From: Actinotalea lenta
GTDB taxonomy: Bacteria; Actinomycetota; Actinomycetes; Actinomycetales; Cellulomonadaceae
Length of the DNA: 64,000 bases
Assembly: GCF_030586465.1 (NCBI RefSeq)
Contig: NZ_JAUQYP010000001.1
Span: forward strand, 1,419,446-1,483,445
Direction of reading: 5' to 3'
The first letter of the stretch is position 1, and each line of letters starts with the position of its first letter. Shown piece after piece: positions 7,800-16,996 of this stretch. The translations under genes and the position numbers were made by a program. Under the pieces are notes generated by a model. The model was given only the letters and a program-made list of their open reading frames with translations, was not told the DNA's origin and did no database searches.

Positions 7800-9710
7800 A
7801 TGCCTCTGCGCTCAGACCTGCGCAACGTGGCGATCGTCGCCCACGTCGACCACGGCAAGACCACCCTGGTGGACGCCATGCTGTGGCAGTCCCACGCCTT
7901 CAGGGAGCACGCCCACGTGGACGAGCGCGCCATGGACTCCGGGGACCTGGAGCGCGAGAAGGGGATCACGATCCTCGCCAAGAACACCGCTGTGCGGTAC
8001 CGGGGGCCGGCGGCCGTCGCGGCCGGAGAGCCGGACGGGATCACGATCAACGTCATCGACACCCCGGGTCACGCGGACTTCGGGGGTGAGGTCGAGCGCG
8101 GTCTGTCGATGGTCGACGGCGTGGTGCTGCTGGTCGACGCGAGCGAGGGGCCACTCCCGCAGACACGGTTCGTGCTGCGCAAGGCCCTGGCCGCGCAGCT
8201 CCCCGTGGTGCTGGTGGTCAACAAGGTCGACCGGTCCGACGCCCGGATCGCCGAGGTGGTCCACGAGTCGACCGACCTGCTCCTCGGGCTCGCGTCGGAC
8301 CTGCACGAGGACTTCCCGGACCTCGACCTGGACGCCGTGCTGGACGTCCCCGTGGTCTACGCCTCCGCCAAGGCCGGGCGGGCCTCCATGGAGCAGCCGC
8401 CGGACGGTGAGCTGCCGGACGCGCCCGACCTCGAGCAGCTGTTCGCGACGATCATCGAGCGCATCCCTGCGCCGACCTACGAGGACGGCGCGCCACTGCA
8501 GGCGCACGTGACCAACCTGGACGCGTCCCCGTTCCTGGGCCGCCTCGCCCTGCTGCGGGTGCACAACGGCACGCTGCGCAAGGGGCAGCAGGTGGCCTGG
8601 GCCCGTGCGGACGGCACCGTGCAGCCGGTGAAGATCACCGAGCTGCTCGAGACCCGCGCCCTCGAGCGAGTGCCCGTGGCGCAGGCCGGCCCTGGCGACA
8701 TCGTCGCCGTCGCCGGCATCGCCGAGATCACCATCGGCGAGACGCTGACCGACCTCGACGACCCGCGCCCGCTGCCACGCATCACGGTGGACGAACCCGC
8801 CATCTCGATGACCGTCGGGATCAACACCTCGCCGTTGGCCGGCCGGGGTGGCAAGGGGCACAAGCTCACCGCCCGCCAGGTCAAGGATCGGCTGGACACC
8901 GAGCTCGTGGGCAACGTGTCGCTGCGGGTGCTGCCCACCGACCGCCCCGACGCCTGGGAGGTCCAGGGCCGCGGCGAGCTCGCCCTGGCGATCCTCGTCG
9001 AGCAGATGCGTCGGGAGGGCTTCGAGCTCACCGTCGGCAAGCCGCAGGTCGTGACTCGGACCATCGAGGGCAGGACGCACGAGCCGATGGAGCACCTCAC
9101 GGTCGACGTGCCCGAGGAGCACCTGGGCACGGTGACCCAGCTGCTCGCGGCGCGGCGGGGCCGGATGGAGACCATGGCCAACCACGGCACGGGCTGGGTG
9201 CGCATGGAGTTCGTCGTGCCGGCACGCGGGCTGATCGGCTTCCGCACCCGGTTCCTCACCGAGACCCGCGGCACGGGCATCGCGTCGTCGATCGCGCACG
9301 GGTACGAGCCGTGGGCCGGGACGATCGAGTCGCGCACCACGGGCTCCCTGGTCGCCGACCGGGCCGGCAAGGTGACGCCGTACGCCATGATCAACCTGCA
9401 GGAGCGGGGGTCGTTCTTCGTCGAGCCCACCTCGGAGGTCTACGAGGGTCAGGTGGTCGGGGAGAACTCGCGCAACGAGGACATGGACGTCAACATCACC
9501 AAGGAGAAGAAGCTCACCAACATGCGCTCCTCCACGGCGGACACGTTCGAGAACCTCGTGCCGCCGCGTCGGCTCACGCTCGAGGAGTCGCTCGAGTTCG
9601 CCGCGGAGGACGAGTGCGTCGAGGTGACGCCGGAGATCGTGCGGATCCGCAAGGTGGTGCTCGACCAGGCCGAGCGCGCCAAGCTCGCGGCGCGGGCCAA
9701 GCGCGCGTGA
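7800..9710 (+). CDS. typA: Ribosome-associated translational GTPase TypA/BipA
   Basis: 636 residues, close to the usual 610-640 length. The N-terminal GTPase domain shows G1 AHVDHGKTTL (about 15-24), DTPGHADFGGEV (G3) and NKVD (G4), followed by translation-factor domains 2 and III and a C-terminal BipA domain (for example HEPMEHLTVDVPEEHLG and NEDMDVNITKEKKLTNMRSS). TypA binds ribosomes and is needed under stress such as cold, as known in other bacteria. ATG 7800 begins the conserved MPLRSDLRNVAIVAHVDHG; upstream codons are not conserved-looking. The stop overlaps the GTG of mshB, so the two are co-translated. Confidence 0.95.
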   Translation: MPLRSDLRNVAIVAHVDHGKTTLVDAMLWQSHAFREHAHVDERAMDSGDLEREKGITILAKNTAVRYRGPAAVAAGEPDGITINVIDTPGHADFGGEVERGLSMVDGVVLLVDASEGPLPQTRFVLRKALAAQLPVVLVVNKVDRSDARIAEVVHESTDLLLGLASDLHEDFPDLDLDAVLDVPVVYASAKAGRASMEQPPDGELPDAPDLEQLFATIIERIPAPTYEDGAPLQAHVTNLDASPFLGRLALLRVHNGTLRKGQQVAWARADGTVQPVKITELLETRALERVPVAQAGPGDIVAVAGIAEITIGETLTDLDDPRPLPRITVDEPAISMTVGINTSPLAGRGGKGHKLTARQVKDRLDTELVGNVSLRVLPTDRPDAWEVQGRGELALAILVEQMRREGFELTVGKPQVVTRTIEGRTHEPMEHLTVDVPEEHLGTVTQLLAARRGRMETMANHGTGWVRMEFVVPARGLIGFRTRFLTETRGTGIASSIAHGYEPWAGTIESRTTGSLVADRAGKVTPYAMINLQERGSFFVEPTSEVYEGQVVGENSRNEDMDVNITKEKKLTNMRSSTADTFENLVPPRRLTLEESLEFAAEDECVEVTPEIVRIRKVVLDQAERAKLAARAKRA

Positions 9711-10615
9711 CCGACGGCGCCGGCCCGCCGGACGGGGGGCTGCTGGCCGTGCACGCCCACCCGGACGACGAGACCCTGTCGACCGGCGCTCTGCTCGCCA
9801 CGTGGGCGCGGGCCGGCCGCGCGGTGACGGTCGTGACCTGCACCCGGGGCGAGCGGGGCGAGGTGATCGGGCGACGCCTGGCCCGCCTGTCCGGTGACCC
9901 CGACGCGCTCGCCGCGCACCGGGCGGGTGAGCTGGCCGGGGCCCTCGAAGCGCTCGGTGTCAGCGACCACGTCACGCTCGACGAGGTCGCAGGTGACGGC
10001 CCCTGGGTGGACTCCGGCATGGTCTGGGCCGACGTGGGGCGCGCGGCGATCCCGCAGGATGCGCCCCAGGCTGCGTTCGCGCGCGTGGATCTCGACCTGG
10101 CGGCGGACCGGCTGGCCCGACTGGTGTGCGACCGGCGTCCGTCCGTGGTGGTCACCTACGAGCCGGATGGCGGATACGGCCACCCCGACCACGTCCACGC
10201 GCACGCGGTGACGATGCGCGCGGTGCAGCTGGCCGCCGAGCGCGGGTGGCAGGTGCCGTGCGTGCTCTGGGCGGCCCTGGATGCCGACCAGCTGGTGTCC
10301 GGGCGCGAGTGGTGCGCGCGGACCGCGACGCCAGGGCTCGTCGCCGCCGTCGGACGACCGCTCCCGTCGGCGGCCGTTGCGCCCGCGGAGGTGGCGGTGC
10401 GGGTGGCGGTCGCCCCGGTCCTCGAACGGGTGCTCGGCGCCATGCGTGCGCACGCGACCCAGGTGCAGGCGGTCGAGGCGCTCGAGGGTGAGGGATGCCT
10501 GGGGTGCTACGCGCTGAGCGACGCCGTGGTCCAGCCCGTGCCGGCTCAGGAGTGCTACCGCGTGGGGTCGCAGAACGGTCCCGTGGGGTGGCCGGACGGA
10601 GTTCGCGTACGGTGA
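9707..10615 (+). CDS. mshB: N-acetyl-1-D-myo-inositol-2-amino-2-deoxy-alpha-D-glucopyranoside deacetylase MshB
   Basis: 302-residue PIG-L/LmbE-type zinc deacetylase of mycothiol biosynthesis; it removes the acetyl group from GlcNAc-inositol. The zinc motif AHPDDE lies at 17-22 (His18 and Asp21 as ligands, Asp20 as likely base), and the second motif GHPDHVHAH at 158-166 supplies the remaining metal and catalytic histidines. The start is the GTG overlapping the typA stop (GTGA). It is followed by a small membrane protein in another GTGA overlap. Mycothiol is also the cofactor family expected for the MDMPI-like protein at 59432. Confidence 0.93.
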   Translation: MTDGAGPPDGGLLAVHAHPDDETLSTGALLATWARAGRAVTVVTCTRGERGEVIGRRLARLSGDPDALAAHRAGELAGALEALGVSDHVTLDEVAGDGPWVDSGMVWADVGRAAIPQDAPQAAFARVDLDLAADRLARLVCDRRPSVVVTYEPDGGYGHPDHVHAHAVTMRAVQLAAERGWQVPCVLWAALDADQLVSGREWCARTATPGLVAAVGRPLPSAAVAPAEVAVRVAVAPVLERVLGAMRAHATQVQAVEALEGEGCLGCYALSDAVVQPVPAQECYRVGSQNGPVGWPDGVRVR

Positions 10616-10995
10616 CCGTCGTGGACACGCCCCCCGCCCGCGCCCTGGCCCGCTGGGCCGGGATGTTCCTCGTCGGTGTGCTCGTCGGGATCGTCGGGAC
10701 CTCGGTGCACCGGCTGGCGAGACCGTGGGGCCTGCTCCTCGCGCTGGCCCTCGTCCTGCTGGGCGGGGTGGTCGGGCGCGCGTGGGCCGGCGCGGTCGCC
10801 GTGCTCGCCGTGGGCCTGGGCGTCGTCACGGCGACGGGCGTGCTGGGGGTGCAGGGCCCGGGCGGCGACGTGCTGATCGCCGCGGACGGCGTCGGCTACG
10901 TCTGGTACGCCGGTGCGCTGGTGGTCGCGGGGGCCTACCTGCTGCCGCGCTCGTGGTTCCGCGAGTCCCCTCCGTCTCGCAGCCCGCACACGTAG
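10612..10995 (+). CDS. Small four-helix membrane protein downstream of mshB (DUF6113-like)
   Basis: 127 residues with about four hydrophobic segments (around 15-35, 41-60, 62-82 and 95-112) and a Pro/Ser-rich C-terminus. The GTG start overlaps the mshB stop. Small membrane proteins of this kind sit beside mshB in other actinobacteria; I associate them with DUF6113, from memory. No catalytic residues are visible and the function is unknown. A TAGGAT hexamer, possibly the -10 for the next gene, begins within its last codons. Confidence 0.7.
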   Translation: MTVVDTPPARALARWAGMFLVGVLVGIVGTSVHRLARPWGLLLALALVLLGGVVGRAWAGAVAVLAVGLGVVTATGVLGVQGPGGDVLIAADGVGYVWYAGALVVAGAYLLPRSWFRESPPSRSPHT

Positions 10996-10998
10996 GAT
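10993..10998 (+). promoter_or_regulatory. Candidate -10 for the VanW gene
   Basis: TAGGAT at the end of the preceding gene, giving a leader of about 48 bases before the ATG at 11054. Confidence 0.35.
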
Positions 10999-11053
10999 CG
11001 GGCCCCGGCGCCACAGCAGGGTGCCACGCCGGGCGGGGGAGAGACGACCAGGG

Positions 11054-12901
11054 ATGAGCGACCGCGGGGATCGGGGGGCCGTCGAGCGGCGCGATGCGGG
11101 TGCGTCGCAGGACACGGAGGTCCCCGGGCCCCACGACGAGGCGCCCTCCGCGGACCCCGAACCCGGACCGCAGGTCCCCGCGGCCCCGGCGACACCCACG
11201 TCCGACCGCACGCGCCGACGCGGGCTGCGCGCCCTCGCGACCGCGGTCGCCGTCCTGGTGGTGCTCGCCGGGGCCTACGTCGGCGCGCTCTGGCTGCTCG
11301 CCGACCGGGTGCCGTCGGGCACCGTCGTGGCCGGCGTGGACATCGGCGGGATGTCCGCCGATGCCGCCGTCCGGGTGCTCCAGGACGGGTTGGCAGGCGC
11401 CACCACGCACCCCGTCCCGGTCTCCGCCGGTGACAAGCGGACGTCGCTGGATCCGGGCCAGGCGGGGCTGTCGCTGGACGCGCGCGCCACGGTGGACCAG
11501 GTGACCGGCTTCGGGCTCGACCCCGCGCGACTGTGGCGCCAGGTCTTCGGCGGGGGAGTGGTCACACCCGTCACCGTCGTGGACGACAACGCCCTGGACC
11601 AGGTGCTCGGGACGGTCGCGGCCGCCCTGGAGACCGCACCGGTCGACGGCACGGTGGTGTTCGTCGGTACGCAGATCCGGACCACCGCACCGTCGGACGG
11701 CACCAGGGTGGACGTCCCCGCCGCCCGCTCGCTCCTCGTCGACGGGTGGCTCACGGCGCCACGGCCGGTGGAGCTGCCCACCATCGTCGAGACGCCGACG
11801 ATCGACCAGGCCGAGGTCGACCGGGCGGTCCGCGAGCTCGCCACGCCGGTCGAGTCGGCGCCCGTGACCGTCGACGTCGCCGGGCAGTCCGCCGAGCTAC
11901 CCGTCTCCGTCCTGACGGACGCGGCGTCGTTCGAGCCCCGGGACGGAACGCTGACCCTGACGATGGACGGCGCCCTGCTCGCGGACGCCGTCCGGGCGCG
12001 CACCACGGACCTGCTGACCCCCGCGGCCGACGCCACCTTCGTGTTCAAGGACCACAGACCCGTCGTCGTCCCCGGGACGCCCGGCACGACGCTGGACCCC
12101 GACACGCTCGGAGCGGCGGTCGCTAAGGCCGCGACGAGCACGGGCCGGACCGCGTCCGTGACGCTGGTGCCGACCGAGCCCCAGGAGTCGACCGCCGCCC
12201 TGGACGCGCTCGGCATCACAGAGATCGTCTCGGAGTTCGTCACGCCGCTGACCAGCAACCACATCCGGACCATCAACATCGCCAACGGGGCCACGAAGAT
12301 CAACGGCGTGCTGGTGCGGCCCGGCGAGACCTTCAGCCTGGGCGACACGATCAGCCCGATCGACGCCGCGCACGGCTACGTCCAGGCCGGGGCGATCGTC
12401 AACGGCGAGCACACCGAGGCGTGGGGCGGCGGCCTGTCGCAGCTGTCCACGACGACGTACAACGCCGCGTACTTCGCTGGCATGGACCTCGTGGAGCACA
12501 CCCCGCACAGCGAGTACTTCCAGCGCTACCCCGAGGGGCGCGAAGCGACGATCTTCATCCCGACGCTCGACATGAAGTGGCGCAACAACACGCCTTACGG
12601 CGCGCTCATCCAGGCCTGGGTGGACCCCGCCGCCAACAACGTGCACGTGCGGATCTGGGGCACCAAGTACTGGACCGTGCAGTCCAGCACGAGCGGGCGG
12701 TGGAACGTGCACCGTCCGACCACCGTGTACTCCCAGTCGCCCACCTGCACCCCGCAGCGGGCCGGGAACCCGGGCTTCACGGTCAAGGTCACCCGGACCG
12801 TGCTGCTCGACGGCGAGGAGACGTCGCACCGGAGCTGGACCGTGACCTACCGCCCGCAGAACGAGGTGGTCTGCGGAGCGCCTCCCACGTCCGCCGGCTG
12901 A
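11054..12901 (+). CDS. VanW family protein with peptidoglycan-binding-like repeats
   Basis: 615 residues. A charged cytoplasmic N-terminus is followed by one membrane helix (about 60-82), so the bulk is extracellular. Residues about 85-390 hold repeated alpha/beta segments of the PG_binding_4 type (PSGTVVAGVDIGGMSADAA is their typical start), and about 400-530 is the VanW domain (NGVLVRPGETFSLG, GGGLSQLSTTTYNAAYFAG). The role is unknown but probably cell-wall related; the VanW name comes from vancomycin-resistance clusters and does not imply resistance. ATG 11054 has only a weak AGGG upstream. It converges with the SH3-like gene six bases away. Confidence 0.85.
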   Translation: MSDRGDRGAVERRDAGASQDTEVPGPHDEAPSADPEPGPQVPAAPATPTSDRTRRRGLRALATAVAVLVVLAGAYVGALWLLADRVPSGTVVAGVDIGGMSADAAVRVLQDGLAGATTHPVPVSAGDKRTSLDPGQAGLSLDARATVDQVTGFGLDPARLWRQVFGGGVVTPVTVVDDNALDQVLGTVAAALETAPVDGTVVFVGTQIRTTAPSDGTRVDVPAARSLLVDGWLTAPRPVELPTIVETPTIDQAEVDRAVRELATPVESAPVTVDVAGQSAELPVSVLTDAASFEPRDGTLTLTMDGALLADAVRARTTDLLTPAADATFVFKDHRPVVVPGTPGTTLDPDTLGAAVAKAATSTGRTASVTLVPTEPQESTAALDALGITEIVSEFVTPLTSNHIRTINIANGATKINGVLVRPGETFSLGDTISPIDAAHGYVQAGAIVNGEHTEAWGGGLSQLSTTTYNAAYFAGMDLVEHTPHSEYFQRYPEGREATIFIPTLDMKWRNNTPYGALIQAWVDPAANNVHVRIWGTKYWTVQSSTSGRWNVHRPTTVYSQSPTCTPQRAGNPGFTVKVTRTVLLDGEETSHRSWTVTYRPQNEVVCGAPPTSAG

Positions 12902-12907
12902 CGACCC

Positions 12908-13144
12908 TCAGCCGGGGCGGCGCGGCCCGAGGCGTGGTGGGGGCACGACCTTGCCGATGGCGATCTGATCGGCCGGGACGTGCGCGTCGCCCCGGCGTCC
13001 GCGCACCAGCACGTGGTCGGCGTCGCGCTCCAGCAGGACGCCCACCACGTCGCTGTAGCCACCGTCGGCGAGCCGTCGTCGCACCATCACCTTGGCGCCC
13101 AGCGGCCAGTCCAGCCAGGGCGCCGCGTCGTCCGCACCGCTCAC
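12908..13144 (-). CDS. Stand-alone SH3-like domain protein
   Basis: 78 residues, predicted small beta-barrel (GAKVMVRRRLADGGYSDVVG, VLLERDADHVLVRGRRGD). It resembles the N-terminal domain of the actinobacterial GNAT proteins of the Rv0428c type, but the acetyltransferase part is absent; such genes are sometimes mislabelled as acetyltransferases. GTG 13144 lies seven bases after a minus-strand TAGTAT hexamer (13157-13152) and has no Shine-Dalgarno, which suggests leaderless translation. It is divergent from fdxA. Function unknown. Confidence 0.7.
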   Translation of the reverse strand: MSGADDAAPWLDWPLGAKVMVRRRLADGGYSDVVGVLLERDADHVLVRGRRGDAHVPADQIAIGKVVPPPRLGPRRPG

Positions 13145-13151
13145 GTGGGGG

Positions 13152-13157
13152 ATACTA
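13152..13157 (-). promoter_or_regulatory. Leaderless-type -10 of the SH3-like gene
   Basis: TAGTAT seven bases before the GTG at 13144 on the minus strand. Confidence 0.5.
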
Positions 13158-13205
13158 GGCGGGCACGCCGACCGGCGTGGACCCGAGCGCTCGAAGGGAT
13201 CGCCC

Positions 13206-13532
13206 GTGACGTACGTGATCGCTCAGCCCTGCGTCGACGTCAAGGACAAGGCCTGCATCGACGAATGCCCGGTGGACTGCATCTACGAGGGCAAGCGGTC
13301 GCTGTACATCCACCCGGACGAGTGCGTCGACTGCGGGGCCTGCGAGCCCGTCTGCCCGGTGGAGGCCATCTACTACGAGGACGACGTCCCCGAGCAGTGG
13401 CAGGAGTACTACACGGCGAACGTGGAGTTCTTCACGCCGCTCGGCTCGCCCGGCGGTGCCGCCAAGCTCGGCCAGATCGACCGTGACCACCCGTTGGTCG
13501 CTGCGCTCCCGCCGCAGAACGGCGCTCAGTGA
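13206..13532 (+). CDS. fdxA: Seven-iron ferredoxin (3Fe-4S / 4Fe-4S)
   Basis: 108 residues. Cysteines follow the seven-iron pattern: C9, C17 and C50 for the 3Fe-4S centre and C21, C40, C43 and C46 for the 4Fe-4S centre, with C25 free, by analogy with Azotobacter FdI. The C-terminal part (EQWQEYYTANVEFF) is the usual actinobacterial extension. GTG 13206 starts the conserved VTYVIAQPCVD. It probably carries electrons to oxidoreductases such as P450s; the partner is not in the window. dapC begins nine bases after its stop, an fdxA-dapC pairing common in actinobacteria. Confidence 0.93.
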   Translation: MTYVIAQPCVDVKDKACIDECPVDCIYEGKRSLYIHPDECVDCGACEPVCPVEAIYYEDDVPEQWQEYYTANVEFFTPLGSPGGAAKLGQIDRDHPLVAALPPQNGAQ

Positions 13533-13541
13533 CGGACTGAC

Positions 13542-14657
13542 GTGGGACTGCTGGTCGGCGACCTGCCCGACTTTCCCTGGGACACCCTTGCTGCGCAGGC
13601 GGCGCGCGCGCGTGCCCACCCCGAGGGTCTGGTCGACCTGTCCGTGGGGACACCCGTCGACCCCACACCGCCGCGCCTGACCGCCGCCCTGGCCGCGGCG
13701 GCGGACGCGCCCGGCTACCCGGCCACCCACGGCACGGCGGAGCTGCGGGCCGCGGTCGCCCGCTGGTTCGACCGGCGGCGCGGTGTTCCGGACGTCGAGC
13801 CGGAGGCCGTGCTGCCCACCGTGGGTTCCAAGGAGCTCGTCGCGCTCCTGCCGTCGCTGCTCGGCCTGGGGCCCGGTGACGTCGTGGTGCACCCGCGGGT
13901 CGCGTACCCGACCTACGACGTCGGCGCGCGCTTGGCCGGTGCCCGTCCGGTGCCCGCCGACGAGGTCGCCGACTGGCCGGACGGCACGCGGCTGGTGTGG
14001 CTGAACTCGCCGTCGAACCCGACCGGGACGGTGCTCGGTGTCGAGGCGCTGGCCGCGGTGGTGACCGCGGCGCGCGAGCGCGGGGCCGTGGTCGCCTCGG
14101 ACGAGTGCTACGCGATGCTCCCGTGGACCGCGCCCTGGTCGTCGTCCGGGGTTCCGAGCATCCTGGACCCGCGGGTGGCGGGGGGCTCCCACGACGGCCT
14201 GCTCGCGCTGTACTCGCTGTCCAAGCAGTCCAACCTCGCCGGCTACCGTGCCGCGTTCGTCGCGGGCGATCCCGCGCTCGTCGGCGGCCTGCTCCAGGCC
14301 CGCAAGCACATCGGGATGATGGTCCCCGGACCCGTTCAGCAGGTGATGCTGGAGGCACTGGACGACGACGAGCACGTCGCGGTCCAGCGCGAGCGGTACG
14401 CCCGTCGTCGCGCCGCCCTGGTCGGCGCCTTCCGCCAGGCCGGCTACCGGGTGGAGCCGTCGCCCGCCGGCCTGTACCTGTGGGTCCGCGCGGACGGCCA
14501 GGACGGCTGGGCCACGGTCGCGGACCTCGCGGCCCAGGGGATCCTGGTCGCACCGGGGTCGTTCTACGGCGCGGCCGGCGCGCAGCACGTCCGGGCGGCG
14601 CTGACCGCGACGGACGAGGCGGTCGCCCGGGCGGTCGCACGGCTGTCCGGCGCCTGA
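13542..14657 (+). CDS. dapC: Succinyldiaminopimelate transaminase DapC
   Basis: 371-residue class I/II PLP aminotransferase. Lys228 in YSLSKQSNLAGYR is the expected PLP-binding lysine, and NSPSNPTGTVL and SDECYAML are typical substrate/PLP motifs. DapC forms N-succinyl-LL-2,6-diaminopimelate from the keto acid, using glutamate, in lysine/DAP synthesis. The DAP genes dapD and dapE lie 2-3 kb downstream, which supports this over a generic aminotransferase. The GTG is nine bases after the fdxA stop, so the two form one operon. The length fits actinobacterial DapC. Confidence 0.9.
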   Translation: MGLLVGDLPDFPWDTLAAQAARARAHPEGLVDLSVGTPVDPTPPRLTAALAAAADAPGYPATHGTAELRAAVARWFDRRRGVPDVEPEAVLPTVGSKELVALLPSLLGLGPGDVVVHPRVAYPTYDVGARLAGARPVPADEVADWPDGTRLVWLNSPSNPTGTVLGVEALAAVVTAARERGAVVASDECYAMLPWTAPWSSSGVPSILDPRVAGGSHDGLLALYSLSKQSNLAGYRAAFVAGDPALVGGLLQARKHIGMMVPGPVQQVMLEALDDDEHVAVQRERYARRRAALVGAFRQAGYRVEPSPAGLYLWVRADGQDGWATVADLAAQGILVAPGSFYGAAGAQHVRAALTATDEAVARAVARLSGA

Positions 14658-14845
14658 GGGTGGGCGCCTGTCCACACCCGTGACCCGTGTCTGCTTTACT
14701 GGCGCTTGACCCCAACCGGGATGAGCCGAGGTGCAAGGGAGCCCGGGTGGCCTGTCCGGTCGTGGTCGCTCCAGGCCCGGACGGCGACCAGGCTGTACCG
14801 TCGCCTCGGCCCACGACGGGACTGACCAGTCCGCGAGGAGGACGC

Positions 14846-16141
14846 ATGACCGAGACCACCACGGCGGCCCGACTGCAGCTCGACGACACCACGCTGGAGC
14901 TGCCGCGGGTCAACGCCTCGATGGGGAACGACGGCATCGTGGTCTCCTCGCTGCTGCGTGAGACCGGCACCGTCACGGTGGATCCCGGGTTCATGAACAC
15001 CGCGTCGTGCGAGTCCACCATCACCTACATCGACGGCAACCAGGGTGTGCTGCTGTACCGGGGCTACCCGATCGACCAGCTCGCCGAGCACTCGTCGTTC
15101 CTCGAGGTGGCGTACCTCCTCACGCACGGGGAGCTGCCCCAGCACCAGCAGCTGGCGGGTTGGATCGAGCGGATCGAGCGCCACACCCACCTGCACGACA
15201 ACTTCAAGGCCCTGATCGGCGCGTTCCCGACCAACGCGCACCCGATGGCCGTGCTGTCCTCCGCGGTGTCCGCCCTGCCCGGCTACTACCCGGAGAGCGT
15301 CGATCCGTTCGACCCGGCGACCGTCGAGCTCGCGACCGTCCTGCTGCTGGCCAAGGCTCCGACGATCGCCGCCTACGCGCACCGCCGCGCCCTGGGCCAG
15401 AACATGATCGGCCCCGAGCGGGGCCTGGGGTACATCGCGGACTTCCTGCGGATGTCGTTCCAGCCCACCGCCCAGCACTACGACGTCGACCCGGTGATGG
15501 CCAAGGCGCTTGACGTCCTGCTCCTGCTGCACGCGGACCACGAGCAGAACTGCTCGACGTCGACGGTGCGGATCGTCGGCTCGGCGCACGCCAACCTGTA
15601 CGCGTCGGTGTCCGCGGGTATCAACGCGCTGTCCGGCCCGCTGCACGGCGGCGCCAACGAGGCCGTGCTGCGGATGCTCACCGAGATCCAGGCGGACGGC
15701 GGGGACGCGACCGCCTTCATGAACAAGGTGAAGAACAAGGAGGCCGGCGTCCGCCTGATGGGCTTCGGCCACCGGGTCTACAAGAACTACGACCCGCGCG
15801 CCGCGATCGTGAAGCAGCAGGCGGACCGGGTGCTGCGCGCTCTCGGCAAGCGCGACGAGATGCTCGACATCGCGTTGCGCCTCGAGGAGATCGCGCTCCA
15901 CGACGACTACTTCATCGAGCGCAAGCTGTACCCGAACGTCGACTTCTACACCGGGCTGATCTACAAGGCGATGGGATTCCCGACCCGGATGTTCACCCCG
16001 CTGTTCGCCGTCGGCCGGATGCCGGGCTGGATCGCCCAGTGGCGCGAGATGATGCTGGACCCGGCGACCAAGATCGGCCGCCCCCGGCAGATCTACACGG
16101 GACCCACGACGCGGGACTACACGCCCGTCCACGAGCGCTGA
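14846..16141 (+). CDS. gltA: Citrate synthase
   Basis: 431 residues, the length of type II (hexameric) citrate synthase. It condenses acetyl-CoA and oxaloacetate in the TCA cycle. Recognisable segments are VTVDPGFMNTASCEST near the N-terminus, IDQLAEHSSFLEVAYLL and GFGHRVYKNYDPRA with catalytic His309; VDFYTGLIYKAMGFP carries the late active-site Asp. ATG 14846 follows GAGGAGG by five bases; the open frame extends upstream but without a better ribosome site. The 188-base gap after dapC suggests its own promoter. It converges with the lysozyme-like gene, two bases apart. Confidence 0.95.
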   Translation: MTETTTAARLQLDDTTLELPRVNASMGNDGIVVSSLLRETGTVTVDPGFMNTASCESTITYIDGNQGVLLYRGYPIDQLAEHSSFLEVAYLLTHGELPQHQQLAGWIERIERHTHLHDNFKALIGAFPTNAHPMAVLSSAVSALPGYYPESVDPFDPATVELATVLLLAKAPTIAAYAHRRALGQNMIGPERGLGYIADFLRMSFQPTAQHYDVDPVMAKALDVLLLLHADHEQNCSTSTVRIVGSAHANLYASVSAGINALSGPLHGGANEAVLRMLTEIQADGGDATAFMNKVKNKEAGVRLMGFGHRVYKNYDPRAAIVKQQADRVLRALGKRDEMLDIALRLEEIALHDDYFIERKLYPNVDFYTGLIYKAMGFPTRMFTPLFAVGRMPGWIAQWREMMLDPATKIGRPRQIYTGPTTRDYTPVHER

Positions 16142-16143
16142 CC

Positions 16144-16995
16144 TCAGCCGGCCAGCACCAGCTCCACCCGCCCGGCGGCCACGGCGTGGGCCGCCGGGCT
16201 CCAGGAGCCGGCGGTCCGGGTCCACACCCGGTCCCCGACGCGCACCTCGGTGACGCGCAGCGCCTGGGCCGCCGCGACGGCCCACTGACCCACGGCCCAC
16301 CCGAGCCGTGCGGGGTGCGCGGTGCCGTCGGGCAGCGCGGACGCGTCCAGAGCGACGAGCCCGTCCGCGGCGGTCGCAGGGACCCCCAGGTCCCGGTTCA
16401 CACGCGCCAGCGCGGCGGCCGGGTCGGCCGGGGCGGGCGACGGCAGCGTGCACGTCACCGCGCCCGGTGTGTACCCCGTGAGCGCCGACGCCCAGGCGCG
16501 GGACCCGGCCTCGTGCTGCGCGTAGGCCTGCGGGAACGCCGAGCGCTGCACCGCCTGGGCGGCTTGCGTGATCGGCAGGTCGCGGTAGCCGGGAACCCGG
16601 ACCAACGCGTCGTAGAACGCGTTGGTCGCGTGCACGGGGTCGAGAACCTGCTCGGGAGTGCCCCAGCCCTGGGACGGCCGCTGCTGGAAGAGCCCCAGGG
16701 AGTCCAGGTCGCCGTGGTCCAGGTTCCGCAGCCCGGACTCCTGCAGCGCCGTCGCGATCGCGATCGTCACGGCGCGGGCGGGCAGACCGCGGCGTAGCGC
16801 GGTCCCGGCGAGCAGGGCGGCGCTGTCGGCCTGCTCAGGAGTGAGAGACCAGGGGGTGCCGTCCAGGGCCGCGGCGCACCGCTGCACCTCAGGGGCCACG
16901 TCGTGGGCGCGGAGCCAGGTCACCACCCCGGTGGTCGCGGCGGCCAGGACGCCGAGCAGCACGGCCACCGCGGCCAGGTGACGCCGCCGCCTCAC
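16144..16995 (-). CDS. Secreted or membrane-anchored lysozyme/transglycosylase-like protein
   Basis: 283 residues with a basic N-terminus and a membrane/signal segment (about 8-29). The middle part has a lytic-transglycosylase-like pattern: TIAIATALQESGLRNL with a Glu in the position of the catalytic acid, then LDSLGLFQQRPSQGWG and VHATNAFYDALV. Proteins with this arrangement are often mislabelled as heavy-metal transporters. The C-terminal third is a small alpha/beta region of unclear function. The GTG lies one base after the dapD stop, so it is co-transcribed with dapD. A role in peptidoglycan turnover is inferred; the substrate is not proven. Confidence 0.75.
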   Translation of the reverse strand: MRRRRHLAAVAVLLGVLAAATTGVVTWLRAHDVAPEVQRCAAALDGTPWSLTPEQADSAALLAGTALRRGLPARAVTIAIATALQESGLRNLDHGDLDSLGLFQQRPSQGWGTPEQVLDPVHATNAFYDALVRVPGYRDLPITQAAQAVQRSAFPQAYAQHEAGSRAWASALTGYTPGAVTCTLPSPAPADPAAALARVNRDLGVPATAADGLVALDASALPDGTAHPARLGWAVGQWAVAAAQALRVTEVRVGDRVWTRTAGSWSPAAHAVAAGRVELVLAG

Positions 16996-16996
16996 C

